Shown here piece by piece: positions 37,175 to 46,498 of a stretch of 64,000 bases of DNA (the first letter of the stretch is position 1; each line of letters starts with the position of its first letter). The DNA is from Melioribacter roseus P3M-2 (GTDB taxonomy: Bacteria > Bacteroidota > Ignavibacteria > Ignavibacteriales > Melioribacteraceae): contig NC_018178.1 of the NCBI RefSeq assembly GCF_000279145.1, forward strand, positions 1,674,001 to 1,738,000, given 5' to 3'. The translations under genes were made by a program, and so were the position numbers. The notes under the pieces were generated by a model, which was not told the DNA's origin, did not search any database, and saw only the letters and a list, made by a program, of their open reading frames with translations.

Positions 37175-38252
37175 CGCTCCTTCCCGGAATTACGACGTTT
37201 TTATCGGGAACAATGTAATTAATAAGTATTCATCCAAAATTAACTCGCTTGCAGGTTACAATGATTCGATTATCATCGTCGATTCGAATGTGTACAGGCT
37301 GCACAAAGAAAAAATAGAAAGTATGATTAAAGGTCTGAAAGGCAACGTCGTTGTATATAAATTCAAAGCGGATGAAAAAAATAAATCTTTAGATAGTCTG
37401 AAAAAAATATTCGATTTAATGCTACGCAAAAATCTCGGAAGGAGTTCGTTCTTAATCGCCTTAGGAGGAGGCATAACGGGTGACTTGGGCGGATTTGCGG
37501 CGTCGGTTTACGCCAGAGGAATCGGCTATATCCATATTCCCACGACTCTGCTAGCCATGGTCGACAGCGCAATCGGAGGTAAAACCGGAATAAACTACGG
37601 TCATACGAAAAATATTATCGGCTCTTTTTATCAACCGGAATCGGTCTTGATTGATACGGAATTTATTAAAACGCTTCCGCGCGACGAACTGCTTTGCGGT
37701 CTCGGCGAAGTAATCAAATACGGCTTGTTGATCGGAGACGATTTCTTTGATTATGTTGCAAAAAACTATAGAAAGGCATTTGACTATAATTACTCGTTTC
37801 TCAATAAAGTTATTCGCGAGTCGGTTTCTTTAAAAGGCAGCATTGTTGAAAAAGACGAAAATGAAAAAAGCGGACTACGAAAAATTCTGAACCTGGGACA
37901 TACGTTCGCTCATGCAATCGAAGTCGAACAAAATCATAAAATCAAACACGGTCAGGCGGTAATTGCGGGCATTGCATGCGCTTTGCACCTTTCGAATAAA
38001 TTGGGGATGATGAACGATGAATATCTCGAAAAGTACCTGTCTTTGATAATCGAATTCAGAAACGAAATTAAATTAAAGCAATATAATCCGGAAACGCTCT
38101 ATAAAATTATGTTCCGCGACAAAAAAAATAAAAAAGGCTCGATTAATTTTGTGTTGCTGGAAAAAGCGGGCAAACTTATTATCGACGCCGAAGCCGATAA
38201 ACGAGACGCGCTTTATGCAATTAATAACGGTCTTCAATATTTTTGCGAATAA
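37155..38252 (+). CDS. aroB: 3-Dehydroquinate synthase
   Basis: A 365-residue NAD- and zinc-dependent enzyme cyclising DAHP to 3-dehydroquinate. Seen: ALGGGITGDLGGFAASVYARG (NAD loop), IPTTLLAMVDSAIGGKTGINY, GLGEVIKYGLL (zinc Glu), LNLGHTFAHAIE (zinc His) and HGQAVIAGI (zinc His). Full length. It begins inside the end of aroK, forming an aroK-aroB pair. Confidence 0.95.
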   Translation: MKKININAPSRNYDVFIGNNVINKYSSKINSLAGYNDSIIIVDSNVYRLHKEKIESMIKGLKGNVVVYKFKADEKNKSLDSLKKIFDLMLRKNLGRSSFLIALGGGITGDLGGFAASVYARGIGYIHIPTTLLAMVDSAIGGKTGINYGHTKNIIGSFYQPESVLIDTEFIKTLPRDELLCGLGEVIKYGLLIGDDFFDYVAKNYRKAFDYNYSFLNKVIRESVSLKGSIVEKDENEKSGLRKILNLGHTFAHAIEVEQNHKIKHGQAVIAGIACALHLSNKLGMMNDEYLEKYLSLIIEFRNEIKLKQYNPETLYKIMFRDKKNKKGSINFVLLEKAGKLIIDAEADKRDALYAINNGLQYFCE

Positions 38253-38258
38253 TCGGAA

Positions 38259-39917
38259 ATGAAAAAAATTCTGATAATATTTTTAATCGTAGTAGGAATC
38301 GTTCCGGCAGAAACCAAAAGAGAAACGCGCGCAGTATGGGTGGCAACGAATCATCGTCTCGACTGGCCTCCGCCGACTTTTGATATCGACATCCAAAAAA
38401 AGGCATTGATTGAAATTTTCGATTCGGTTAAAGCCAAAAAATTAAATACGGTTTACTTCCAGGTCAGAAGCAACGGAACGGTTATGTTCAATTCTTCATA
38501 CGACCCTCCAAGCCCTTACGTATCGCCCGGATTTGACGTCCTTGCTTTTGCAACGGAAGAAGCTCATAAGAGAGGGCTCGAACTTCACGCCTGGATAAAC
38601 GCCGTTCAGGTTTTTGCGTCGAATTCTTTGACGGTCGATTCGAATCATATCGCCGTTCGAAAACCCGAATGGATATTAAGGCACAAAGACGAAAACGGAG
38701 TGTCGCTGTGGCTCGATATAGGACGACCGGAAGTAAGAAATTATCTCAAGAATCTGGTTACGGAATTAATTGAAAGGTACGACGTCGACGGCATACAGCT
38801 CGATTATATCAGATATCCCGGAAATAATATAGACGACGATTACTCTTATGCCAATTACGGCGGCAATGAAAATCGCGACGAATGGCGTAGAAACAATGTG
38901 ACGGAATTGATCGAGTCGATTTATAAAAACGTGAAATCGGTAAAGCCGTACGTAAAAGTAGGAGCAACGCCGATCGGCATCTACAGAAACCTGAAAGGAA
39001 TGTACGGCTGGGAAGGATATTCCCAGGTTTATCAAGATTCGCGTGAATGGCTGCGCAGAGGAATTCTCGATTATATTGCCCCGCAAGTCTATTGGTCTTT
39101 CGAAGATCAGACCGCATTTGATAAAATTGCGCGCGAGTGGGTCGAAAATTCTTTCGGTAAAAACGTGATAGTCGGTATAGCCGCTTATAAACCAGAAGTA
39201 AAAGCCGTAATAAATAAAATGGTCGAATTCTCCCAAAAGATAGGCGCGGACGGAATCGCTTTCTTCAGATATTCGAATATTAAGGAAATCCGGATCGCTT
39301 CCTTCGCAAATATTTCCATACCACAGCGGCTGCAAGACGCGGAAACTGTTAATGACTTTCGGCTTTCTACTTTTACAGCCGAATACTCGGAGAAATACAA
39401 CTCGATAGAATTGAATTGGCAAAAGAATACCGGAAATTCGTCGGATGAAAGATATTACGCTCTTTATTGCCTGCCCGATTCGAATTCTGAGTTGAGTAAC
39501 GAATATTTAATTGATATAATTCCTGCCGCGTTAAACTCCTGGAATTTGGAAATAAACCGATTGAAATTTCCAAAGTGTTATTTCGCAATTACTTCTTTGA
39601 ACAAATACTGGCAGGAGAGCAATCGGGACTTCCATCTGCCGTATATAGATTTCTTCGAAGATTTTAGGGATATCCTGTCTTACGACTCCAAACCGGCGCT
39701 CGTAAAAGGCAGCGGAGGCGAAGTAAAATTATTAATTTTCGGCGAGGATAAAGAAACAATCGAAGTTGAATATAAATCGGAACAAGAATACGTGCTTAAA
39801 GAATATACGTTGGAGACGGGTAAGAACATCATTGTTGAAAAAGATGCTCCGGCGGAATTGAAATATGTTATTATCACATTCAAAAAATCCAATAAAAAGA
39901 ACGAACTGAAATTTTAA
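38259..39917 (+). CDS. Family 10-like glycoside hydrolase (GHL10), exported
   Basis: 552 residues with a signal peptide (MKKILIIFLIVVGIVPAE). The GHL10 catalytic region (PF02638 type) spans about 20-345: TRAVWVATNHRLDWPP, YFQVRSNGTVMFNSSYDPPS, LHAWINAVQVF, VDGIQLDYIRYPGN and YIAPQVYWSFEDQTAFDKI. A C-terminal Fn3-like region follows. In relatives such proteins act on polysaccharide or peptidoglycan; the substrate here is unknown. It starts six bases after aroB but is functionally unrelated. Confidence 0.82.
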   Translation: MKKILIIFLIVVGIVPAETKRETRAVWVATNHRLDWPPPTFDIDIQKKALIEIFDSVKAKKLNTVYFQVRSNGTVMFNSSYDPPSPYVSPGFDVLAFATEEAHKRGLELHAWINAVQVFASNSLTVDSNHIAVRKPEWILRHKDENGVSLWLDIGRPEVRNYLKNLVTELIERYDVDGIQLDYIRYPGNNIDDDYSYANYGGNENRDEWRRNNVTELIESIYKNVKSVKPYVKVGATPIGIYRNLKGMYGWEGYSQVYQDSREWLRRGILDYIAPQVYWSFEDQTAFDKIAREWVENSFGKNVIVGIAAYKPEVKAVINKMVEFSQKIGADGIAFFRYSNIKEIRIASFANISIPQRLQDAETVNDFRLSTFTAEYSEKYNSIELNWQKNTGNSSDERYYALYCLPDSNSELSNEYLIDIIPAALNSWNLEINRLKFPKCYFAITSLNKYWQESNRDFHLPYIDFFEDFRDILSYDSKPALVKGSGGEVKLLIFGEDKETIEVEYKSEQEYVLKEYTLETGKNIIVEKDAPAELKYVIITFKKSNKKNELKF

Positions 39918-39929
39918 AACGAGTTTTAT

Positions 39930-40490
39930 ATGGGAAAAAACAAATCAAAAAAGAGTAAAAATCAAAACAAAATGATTAAGATTGTAGCCGCCTTGGCCGC
40001 GGTCGTTTTTTTGATCTATCTGTTAAATTTACCCGGACTTTTTATGAAAAAAGAAAAAGGCAACGAGGAATTGAACGCGGCGTTGAAAAACAAAACTGCT
40101 TTTTCTTTCGTGAAAGAAGGAGAGCTTTCTTTCGTTAATAATAAAGACGAGCAGATTGTTAAGATCGACGTGGAAATAGCCGACGACGATATTCAACGCG
40201 CCACCGGTTTGATGTATCGAGAATATATGGCTGAAAATCAGGGCATGCTTTTCATCTTTCCGCACGAAAGTCCGCAATCTTTCTGGATGAAGAACACTAT
40301 ACTGCCGCTCGATATAATATTTGTAGACGCCGGCGGGAATATCGTTAAAATTCATAAGTACACCACTCCATATTCCGAAACGTCGTATCAGTCGGGCAAA
40401 CCCGCAAAATACGTCGTGGAAGTTAACGCCGGCTTTGCGGATAAATACGGAATCCGGGAAGGCGATCGAATTGTCTGGCGTAGATTATAA
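39930..40490 (+). CDS. DUF192 protein, membrane anchored
   Basis: 186 residues: a lysine-rich N-terminus, one membrane helix (about 17-36) and a C-terminal DUF192 domain (about 75-185) with the family blocks RATGLMYREYMAENQGMLF, FPHESPQSFWMKNTILPLD and VVEVNAGFADKYGIREGD. The domain is a small beta barrel of unknown role. It ends in a periplasmic position, 39 bases before the stop of the convergent YrdC-like gene. Confidence 0.85.
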   Translation: MGKNKSKKSKNQNKMIKIVAALAAVVFLIYLLNLPGLFMKKEKGNEELNAALKNKTAFSFVKEGELSFVNNKDEQIVKIDVEIADDDIQRATGLMYREYMAENQGMLFIFPHESPQSFWMKNTILPLDIIFVDAGGNIVKIHKYTTPYSETSYQSGKPAKYVVEVNAGFADKYGIREGDRIVWRRL

Positions 40491-40494
40491 ATGA

Positions 40495-40522
40495 ACTGTC
40501 CCGATCGTTCGACCGGGACAGT
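40495..40522. repeat. Inverted repeat between convergent genes
   Basis: A 9-bp stem ACTGTCCCG (40495-40503) / CGGGACAGT (40514-40522) lies between the DUF192 gene and the YrdC-like gene. A poly-A stretch follows on the plus strand, so neither strand has the T run right after the stem that defines a clear terminator. It may still stop transcription in the minus direction weakly. Confidence 0.5.
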
Positions 40523-40529
40523 AAAAAAA

Positions 40530-41144
40530 TTACACAACGAACATACTGATATCGCCGGCGCCTTCGCGAATGATTTCCGGTTCTTCTTCGCTCAGGTCGA
40601 TTATACTCGAAGGTTTTCCTTCGAGAGCGCCGACCGACAGCATTAAGTCGATTTGATTGTTGAATATCAATCGTATTTCTTCGGGATCGTATAAAATTTC
40701 TCCTTTTCTGTTAGTAACGCTTGTGCTTATAATAGGATTGCCCAACTCCTTTGCCAGCATCAAAGCAACTTTATTGTCGGGAATTCTAATACCTACTGTT
40801 TTTCGTTTAGTCCATAATTTTTTAGGCACTTCTCTCGCCGCCGGCAGTACGAATGTATACGGACCGGGCAGCAATTTTTTCATTGCTTTGTAGGCATAGT
40901 CCGACACCTTGGCGTATTTGGAAATATCTTTCAGGTCGGGACAAATGAAACTGAAGAGTTTGGTTCCAGAGTCCTGTTTTATGGTATAAATTCGTTCGAG
41001 GGCTTCATGGTTGAAAATATCGCAGCCGATACCGTAAACAGTATCGGTGGGATAAATAATCACACCTCCGCTGCGTAATACGTCGACGGCTTTGTTGATG
41101 AATCTTTGCTGGGGCGTAATGGGATGCAATTCATAAAATTCCAT
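40530..41144 (-). CDS. YrdC/Sua5-family protein (threonylcarbamoyladenylate synthase-like)
   Basis: A 204-residue YrdC-domain protein. Seen: GGVIIYPTDTVYGIGCD, LLPGPYTFVLPA, VGIRIPDN and NPIISTSVTNRKGE, the nucleotide and tRNA-precursor binding surfaces. The C-terminus lacks the Sua5 extension. Family members include TsaC (t6A synthesis) and YciO (paralog of uncertain role); this one resembles YciO at SPICPDLKDISKYA-like positions (SFICPDLKDISKYA), so the exact role is open. Strong AGGAGG ribosome site. Confidence 0.85.
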   Translation of the reverse strand: MEFYELHPITPQQRFINKAVDVLRSGGVIIYPTDTVYGIGCDIFNHEALERIYTIKQDSGTKLFSFICPDLKDISKYAKVSDYAYKAMKKLLPGPYTFVLPAAREVPKKLWTKRKTVGIRIPDNKVALMLAKELGNPIISTSVTNRKGEILYDPEEIRLIFNNQIDLMLSVGALEGKPSSIIDLSEEEPEIIREGAGDISMFVV

Positions 41145-41298
41145 TTGTCCTCCTTTTATCTGTTTGGATAGGATTGATGCGGTTGATTTTACGACGTCAT
41201 TTCAACAAGCTTTAACTTACACTATAATGTTAGAAGTTATTTTCAAATTGTCAACAAAAAAAGATAAATTTCGATTCGAATTTTAAGAGGATGCTGAA

Positions 41299-42456
41299 AT
41301 GTTCAGGAAAATACCCAAACCGGTAATTGTTCTGGGCGTAATCAGTTTTTTTACCGATTTTGCCAGCGAAATGCTCTATCCTGTAACGCCGCTCTTTTTG
41401 ACCGCCGTACTCGGCTCTTCGATGGCTGTGGTGGGACTTATCGAAGGTTTGGCGGAAATCACCGCCGGACTGATGAAAGGATACTTCGGCTTACTTTCGG
41501 ATAAAACGGGGAAACGTAAAATTTTCGTACAAGTTGGTTACGGGCTTTCCGGCGTAGTTAAATCGCTGCCCGGAATTTTCCCGTATGTTTCTACGGTATT
41601 TATTTCCCGTATTGCAGACAGAATAGGCAAAGGAATCAGAACTTCGCCAAGGGATGCGCTGCTCGGAAGTTATTCGAACAAAAATAATTCCGGAGCGGTT
41701 TTCGGTTTTCATCGTTCGATGGATACTCTGGGCGCCGTAGCCGGACCTCTGGCGGCAATAATACTTCTTTATTTCTTTCCGGCGAATTATATTCTTGTTT
41801 ATCTTATAGCATTTATTCCTTCTATGCTGGCTATTGCATTCACGTTTTTCGTAAAAGAAGTCAAAACGCCGCCGGCCGAAAACGGAAGTAGTATAACATT
41901 CATGACGTTCTGGAAAACCGCTCCTGCAAATTATAAATACGTGGTCTCGATAATTACTTTGTTTTCTATAGTCAACAGCAGCGATGTGTTCCTGATTCTG
42001 CGCTCTCAGGATATTTCAAATTCTGATGCCCTTGCCATTGCGGGATACGTTTTCTTTAATATCGTCTATGCCACGACGTCGTATCCGCTCGGAATGATTT
42101 CGGATAAGATAGGCAAGAAATATATTGTCTCTGCGGGTCTGACGGTCTTTTCAATTGTCTATTTGATATTCGCGTTATATCAATCGATTATAATTATCTG
42201 GTTGTGTTTTGCTCTTTACGGCATATACTCGGCGTCTACGGAAGGTATAATAAAAGCGTGGGTAAACGATCTGGTAGACCCTTCATTTAAAGGATCGGCT
42301 ATCGGGCTGTTGAACGGCATGATGAGCCTCGGTGTGTTGAGCGGATCGTTTTTTACGGGATTGCTGTGGGATGCGTACGGATTTCAACTGCCATTCTTGA
42401 TATCTTCGGCCGTCAGTCTTATCGCGGCTCTAATGCTGTTGGTAAAAAAAATTTAA
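41299..42456 (+). CDS. Major facilitator superfamily transporter
   Basis: 385 residues with about 12 hydrophobic helices. The N-terminal SFFTDFASEMLYPVTPLFL and loop GLLSDKTGKRKIFVQVGYG (MFS signature between helices 2 and 3) are clear, with GKGIRTSPRDALLGSY next, a motif of a bacterial drug/unknown-solute exporter subgroup. A second GMISDKIGKKYIVSAG loop marks the repeat. Substrate unknown. The preceding AGAGGA ribosome site fits ATG 41299. It overlaps rseC convergently by 4 bases. Confidence 0.85.
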   Translation: MFRKIPKPVIVLGVISFFTDFASEMLYPVTPLFLTAVLGSSMAVVGLIEGLAEITAGLMKGYFGLLSDKTGKRKIFVQVGYGLSGVVKSLPGIFPYVSTVFISRIADRIGKGIRTSPRDALLGSYSNKNNSGAVFGFHRSMDTLGAVAGPLAAIILLYFFPANYILVYLIAFIPSMLAIAFTFFVKEVKTPPAENGSSITFMTFWKTAPANYKYVVSIITLFSIVNSSDVFLILRSQDISNSDALAIAGYVFFNIVYATTSYPLGMISDKIGKKYIVSAGLTVFSIVYLIFALYQSIIIIWLCFALYGIYSASTEGIIKAWVNDLVDPSFKGSAIGLLNGMMSLGVLSGSFFTGLLWDAYGFQLPFLISSAVSLIAALMLLVKKI

Positions 42457-42899
42457 TAGTTTAACTTGGCTCTGGATACCGAAATAATTTTGGGGTTCGG
42501 GAAATTGAAAAATTTTTTTGAAGCGAATGAAAAGAATGCGTAGTAAACGCCCGTAATTAATATTGCTATGACGAAGGATGTCAGCTCGTCGCCCGGGAAC
42601 ATAAATTCTAATGAGTAAGCCGCAGTTATACTGATTATAAAAATCAAAACGGGAAGACCGTAAAGAAGGAAAGCCGATTTAAAAATGGTTGATCCGCTGA
42701 TTGCAATTTTAACTTTGTCGCCCGGAGCGGCTCCAAAAGGATCGTGTGCTACAATTATTTTTTTATCGTCCCCCCGGGGTTTGCAAATTAATCGCGCGGA
42801 ACATTCTGTGCAGTCGGTTACATCTTCCAGAACGACCTCTGAAAATTTGCCCAACGACCTGGATACTATTCCTTCTTCTATTAATAATTCTTCTTTCAT
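42453..42899 (-). CDS. rseC: RseC/SoxR-reducing-system family protein, last gene of rnf operon
   Basis: 148 residues of the RseC-MucC family: a cysteine-rich N-terminal part (CTECSARLIC, about 30-40), then two membrane helices (about 75-95 and 103-122). RseC-type proteins accompany Rnf clusters and, in E. coli, help keep SoxR reduced (family knowledge). It is one base after rnfB, so it completes the operon rnfC-D-G-E-A-apbE-rnfB-rseC. Confidence 0.85.
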   Translation of the reverse strand: MKEELLIEEGIVSRSLGKFSEVVLEDVTDCTECSARLICKPRGDDKKIIVAHDPFGAAPGDKVKIAISGSTIFKSAFLLYGLPVLIFIISITAAYSLEFMFPGDELTSFVIAILITGVYYAFFSFASKKFFNFPNPKIISVSRAKLNY

Positions 42900-42900
42900 G

Positions 42901-43725
42901 TCAGTTCAGAGAAACAGTCATTTTATTTTTCTCGATTTTTTTTATTGCGCGTGTCGAACACTTCTCAATCGGAATTTCCCCGGGATTCAATAACTCGTAA
43001 TTTATGACCGCAAGGTTGTCTATAATTTCAACGGCGCCATTCGAATTTCGGGCGCAAATGCCGCATCCGATACAAGCCGCCGAGCAATTCTCTTTGGAAG
43101 TTTTGGGGTCGTCGTGGCTTTTGCAATAGACGAACAAATCTCTCTCAGCCGGATGCATTTCGATTATTCCGCGCGGGCAGGCTTGAGCGCACAGTCCGCA
43201 GCCTTTGCAAAGCTCTTCGATTACGACGGGGAGTTTGTCGTTACCGATATAGATTGCATTGAATTTGCAAGCCTCTACACAATCGCCGCCGCCGAGGCAA
43301 CCGTAGCTGCATTTTTTATCGCCTCCGGCTACAATGTCCGTCAAAGCGCACTTCGAAGGTCCTTTGTAGTGAACGTCTTTATTTTTAGCTTTGCCGTCGC
43401 CGCCGCCGCAAAGGATACGCGGTAAAAGTTTTATTGCGTTGACGCCGTCGCCGCCTGTAAGTTTTGCAATTTCCGCGGCTGCTTCTTCGTCGCATACCGG
43501 GCAGGAAGTAGGAGCTAATTTCCCTTCGACTACTTTGACTGCAAAATCGTAACAACCGGCATTGCCGCAGGCGCCGCAGTTTGCATTGGGAAGGAGTTCG
43601 CTAACTTTTGCAATTAGAGGATTTTCTTCCACTCTCAATTTCCTGTCGGCAAACGCGAGTCCGCCGGCGAATATGAATCCGAGTCCTCCCATGGTTGCCA
43701 AAGCTATTATCAATATCGAGTCCAT
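42901..43725 (-). CDS. rnfB: Rnf electron transport complex subunit B
   Basis: A 274-residue iron-sulfur subunit. N-terminal membrane helix (about 4-26), then a 4Fe-4S domain CGACGNAGCYDF with a fourth Cys in SCPVC. Ferredoxin-like clusters follow in the C-terminal part: CSYGCLGGGDCVEAC, CKGCGLCAQACP, and CSAACIGCGICA. RnfB is the entry point for electrons from reduced ferredoxin. The start overlaps the apbE stop by one base. Confidence 0.94.
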   Translation of the reverse strand: MDSILIIALATMGGLGFIFAGGLAFADRKLRVEENPLIAKVSELLPNANCGACGNAGCYDFAVKVVEGKLAPTSCPVCDEEAAAEIAKLTGGDGVNAIKLLPRILCGGGDGKAKNKDVHYKGPSKCALTDIVAGGDKKCSYGCLGGGDCVEACKFNAIYIGNDKLPVVIEELCKGCGLCAQACPRGIIEMHPAERDLFVYCKSHDDPKTSKENCSAACIGCGICARNSNGAVEIIDNLAVINYELLNPGEIPIEKCSTRAIKKIEKNKMTVSLN

Positions 43726-44690
43726 TATTCCCCCGCGATATATTTATCGAAATTAAGAGATTTGCGGATTGTCCCTGACGAGTCGACAAAAACCGCTTCG
43801 GTATTTTCGAGCGAGTTTATCAAATTCAAAGCCTCGTCAATTTCCATTACGAAAAGAGCGGTCGACAGAGCGTCGGCGGTCATAGCGTCAGGCGCAATTA
43901 CGGTAACCGATTCATAATGACCGGCAGGTTTGCCCGTCACGGGATTGAAAATATGCGTAATCCTTTTACCGTTCGAATCGATATATTTTTCATAGTCGCC
44001 CGAAGTCGCCACCCCGAAGCCGTCGACTTTTATGACCGCGAGAAAATCGTTCGGATTTCGCGGATGCTGAATTCCGACTTTCCAATCTTTCCCTCTGGCA
44101 AAAATTTCGCCGCCCACGTTAATCAGATATTCTTTAACGCCGTAATTTGATAGCAGATTTGCAATCCTGTCGGCGGCGTAGCCGGGGATACAGGAATTGA
44201 AATTTATTTTGACGCCGGCAGGTTTGACGAGTATATTCGGTTCGCGCAGAGTAATATGTTTCCATCCGGAATTCGAAAGAGCATTTTGAATTTCTCCTTC
44301 GGAAGGAATGCGATAATTGTCTTCGTCGTTATCGAAACCGTAGAGCAACCCGAGGTTTGCAACGGCGGGATCAAACGCTCCGCCGGTTAACTTCCACAAT
44401 TCGTCGCATCTTCTCATAACGTGAAATATTTCACGGTCAATAAGAATTTCGTCGGCAATTGTATTGTTAATTTTCCACATCGGATTGCCGTCGATGTAAG
44501 TTGAAAATAGAGTGTCGAGTCGGCGCGCTTCCTCGAATGAAGCCGTTATTGCTTTGTTTGCAGTTACTTCGTTTACCCCCCGAACCTGTATTTCTATGGC
44601 GCTTCCCATTACGATTGAAACGCGCTTGTAAGTTGTGTCCTCGGAACAGGCAGCCGCGAGCAAAATCAATATGACAAGATATTTTTTCAT
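43725..44690 (-). CDS. apbE: FAD:protein FMN transferase, lipoprotein
   Basis: 321 residues, starting with a lipoprotein signal (lipobox LAAAC about 15). It transfers FMN from FAD covalently to Thr in RnfD and RnfG. The Mg/FAD motif DAMTADALSTALFVM is intact, as are VMGSAIEIQV and LINVGGEIFARG. The gene sits inside the rnf operon between rnfA and rnfB, next to its substrates, which each carry the acceptor motif. Direct overlap with rnfB gives tight coupling. Confidence 0.93.
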   Translation of the reverse strand: MKKYLVILILLAAACSEDTTYKRVSIVMGSAIEIQVRGVNEVTANKAITASFEEARRLDTLFSTYIDGNPMWKINNTIADEILIDREIFHVMRRCDELWKLTGGAFDPAVANLGLLYGFDNDEDNYRIPSEGEIQNALSNSGWKHITLREPNILVKPAGVKINFNSCIPGYAADRIANLLSNYGVKEYLINVGGEIFARGKDWKVGIQHPRNPNDFLAVIKVDGFGVATSGDYEKYIDSNGKRITHIFNPVTGKPAGHYESVTVIAPDAMTADALSTALFVMEIDEALNLINSLENTEAVFVDSSGTIRKSLNFDKYIAGE

Positions 44691-44691
44691 T

Positions 44692-45264
44692 TCAAATCAT
44701 TCCCGCAAAACCCATGAATGCCAGAGCAAGTAGCCCGGCGGTAATTAAAGTTATTGGAGCGCCTTTGAATGCTTCGGGTACGTCGGCCATTTCGAGTTCC
44801 TCGCGTATTCCAGCCATAATAACCAAAGCCATTGTAAATCCAGCTCCGGCTCCAAGTCCGAAAAAAATGCTCTCCATAAACGAATAATTTCTCATCGACA
44901 ATAATAAGGCGAGCCCCAATATAGCGCAATTAGTAGTTATTAAAGGCAGGAAAATACCGAGCGATCGATAAATCGGCTGGCTTACCTTCTTGATTACCAT
45001 TTCTACAAATTGAACAAGAGAAGCGATAACCAATATGAACGAAGGTATCTGAAGAAATTCTAGATTGTAAGGAAGCAATATTTTGAAATAAAGAATCCAG
45101 CTTACTACGGCGCTTATAACCATAACGAACGTCGTAGCCATTCCCATCGATATCGAAGACGAAATTTTATTAGAAACTCCGATAAAAGGGCAAATTCCCA
45201 GAAAGAGCGAAAGCACAAAATTGTTAACTATAGCCGCCGATATGAAAATAATCAAAAGTTCCAT
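44692..45264 (-). CDS. rnfA: Rnf electron transport complex subunit A
   Basis: A 190-residue integral membrane subunit with six helices, homologous to RnfE in the other orientation. Seen: NNFVLSLFLGICPFIGVS (with the Cys that binds the membrane-embedded 2Fe-2S cluster), ITTNCAILGLALL (second Cys) and GAGAGFTMALVIMAGIREEL. Length is exactly that of RnfA. It overlaps rnfE by one base. Confidence 0.95.
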   Translation of the reverse strand: MELLIIFISAAIVNNFVLSLFLGICPFIGVSNKISSSISMGMATTFVMVISAVVSWILYFKILLPYNLEFLQIPSFILVIASLVQFVEMVIKKVSQPIYRSLGIFLPLITTNCAILGLALLLSMRNYSFMESIFFGLGAGAGFTMALVIMAGIREELEMADVPEAFKGAPITLITAGLLALAFMGFAGMI

Positions 45265-45938
45265 TAAACTTTACCCTCCCCGAGAGTTGCTCTGCTTTCT
45301 TTATATTCGGTTATAACCGAATCGATATCGGACTTTTTCTTTTTGTTCACGTAGCCGTTTGCTAATCCCATCATTAATCCGAGAGTAATAAAAGCACCGG
45401 CAGGCAAAATCATGATTAACAGAGGTTCGAAGGAGTCCGGTAAAATCCGGTAGGCGAAGACAGTTCCGTTGCCGAATAATTCGCGAATGCTTCCCATTAA
45501 AGTAAGGGCAATTAAAAAACCGGCGCCGTTGCCGAGCGCATCGAGCAAAGAACGAAGCGGATTGTTCTTGGAAGCAAAAGCTTCGGCTCTGCCGAGAATC
45601 AAACAGTTGACTACAATTAAAGGCACAAAAGGACCGAGCGCTTTGCTCAATTCGGGAAATTTTGCCTTCATTACCAGGTCGGCTATGGTTACAAAAGTAG
45701 CGATTATAACAATATACGCCGCTATGCGCACCTGATTGGGAATCCATTTTCTGATTAACGATATCAACAAACTCGAAAAAATCAGCACGAATGTTGTTGC
45801 CATAGCCATTGCCACGCCGTTAATTGCGGAGACTGTAACCGCAAGCGTTGGGCACATTCCGAGCGCCTGTTTAAACGTCGGATTGATTTCCCATAATCCT
45901 TTGGTAAATTCTTTCCAGTATGAAATTTGTTTTTTCAT
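45264..45938 (-). CDS. rnfE: Rnf electron transport complex subunit E
   Basis: A 224-residue six-helix subunit, paralog of RnfA. Seen: NPTFKQALGMCPTLAVTVSA and PLIVVNCLILGRAEAFASKN, which carry the two cysteine positions of the half-channel, and GNGAGFLIALTLMGSIREL. It overlaps the ends of both rnfG (4 bases) and rnfA (1 base). Confidence 0.95.
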   Translation of the reverse strand: MKKQISYWKEFTKGLWEINPTFKQALGMCPTLAVTVSAINGVAMAMATTFVLIFSSLLISLIRKWIPNQVRIAAYIVIIATFVTIADLVMKAKFPELSKALGPFVPLIVVNCLILGRAEAFASKNNPLRSLLDALGNGAGFLIALTLMGSIRELFGNGTVFAYRILPDSFEPLLIMILPAGAFITLGLMMGLANGYVNKKKKSDIDSVITEYKESRATLGEGKV

Positions 45939-46498
45939 AGTTTATTCGATTGCTTTTCGATTCTTGCTTTTTCTAACACGTCGTTAATAATTTTGCAAAC
46001 GGATTTGGAGGAAATGGTCGCTCCTGTAATCGCCTCTATTTCGTTCGGCTTTTCCGGCGCTTTGCCTTTAACCCAATTTACCGACGGTAGAGCGGATAAA
46101 TTTTTGAATTGATTCCTAAATTCGTCTTCAGTAATTAGGGAGCCGAGTCCGGGCGTTTCGACCTGTTCCAGAATTTCGATTGCCGTAATTTTGGCAAGCG
46201 CCGTATCCGTTCCGATCATTAGTCTGATCTTTCCCTGAAAGCCGTTGCCTTCGGCTACAATGGAATAACCGGCAGGAACGCTTTTTTCGTCATAAACTTT
46301 ATAGACTTCGCCTAAGTCGGTTTCAATTTTCTTATAGCTTTTTGCATTATTATGCACCAGATAAATAGCGGCTTCGGTCTCGGCAATTCTGTTAGCTTCG
46401 ATATGAGGAGCCGCCCAGTTCGAAACGCCTGATAGAACCGCTCCCGACGCCAAAGCTATTGAAGTAAGCGCGATAATCATTTTAATGCTGTTGTTCAT
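45935..46498 (-). CDS. rnfG: Rnf electron transport complex subunit G
   Basis: 187 residues from ATG 46498 (MNNSIKMI); the frame opens further upstream but that part overlaps rnfD. One N-terminal membrane helix (about 5-24) anchors a periplasmic FMN-binding domain. The covalent FMN site is in IEAITGATISSKSV, the [S/T]GAT form recognised by ApbE. VETPGLGSLI is the other conserved block. The ATGA overlap with rnfD confirms the start. Confidence 0.93.
   Translation of the reverse strand: MNNSIKMIIALTSIALASGAVLSGVSNWAAPHIEANRIAETEAAIYLVHNNAKSYKKIETDLGEVYKVYDEKSVPAGYSIVAEGNGFQGKIRLMIGTDTALAKITAIEILEQVETPGLGSLITEDEFRNQFKNLSALPSVNWVKGKAPEKPNEIEAITGATISSKSVCKIINDVLEKARIEKQSNKL

Noticed and set aside
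40495-40522. Perfect rho-independent terminator between DUF192 and YrdC-like genes
   Set aside because: The stem is good but no T run follows on either strand, so it is listed as an inverted repeat.
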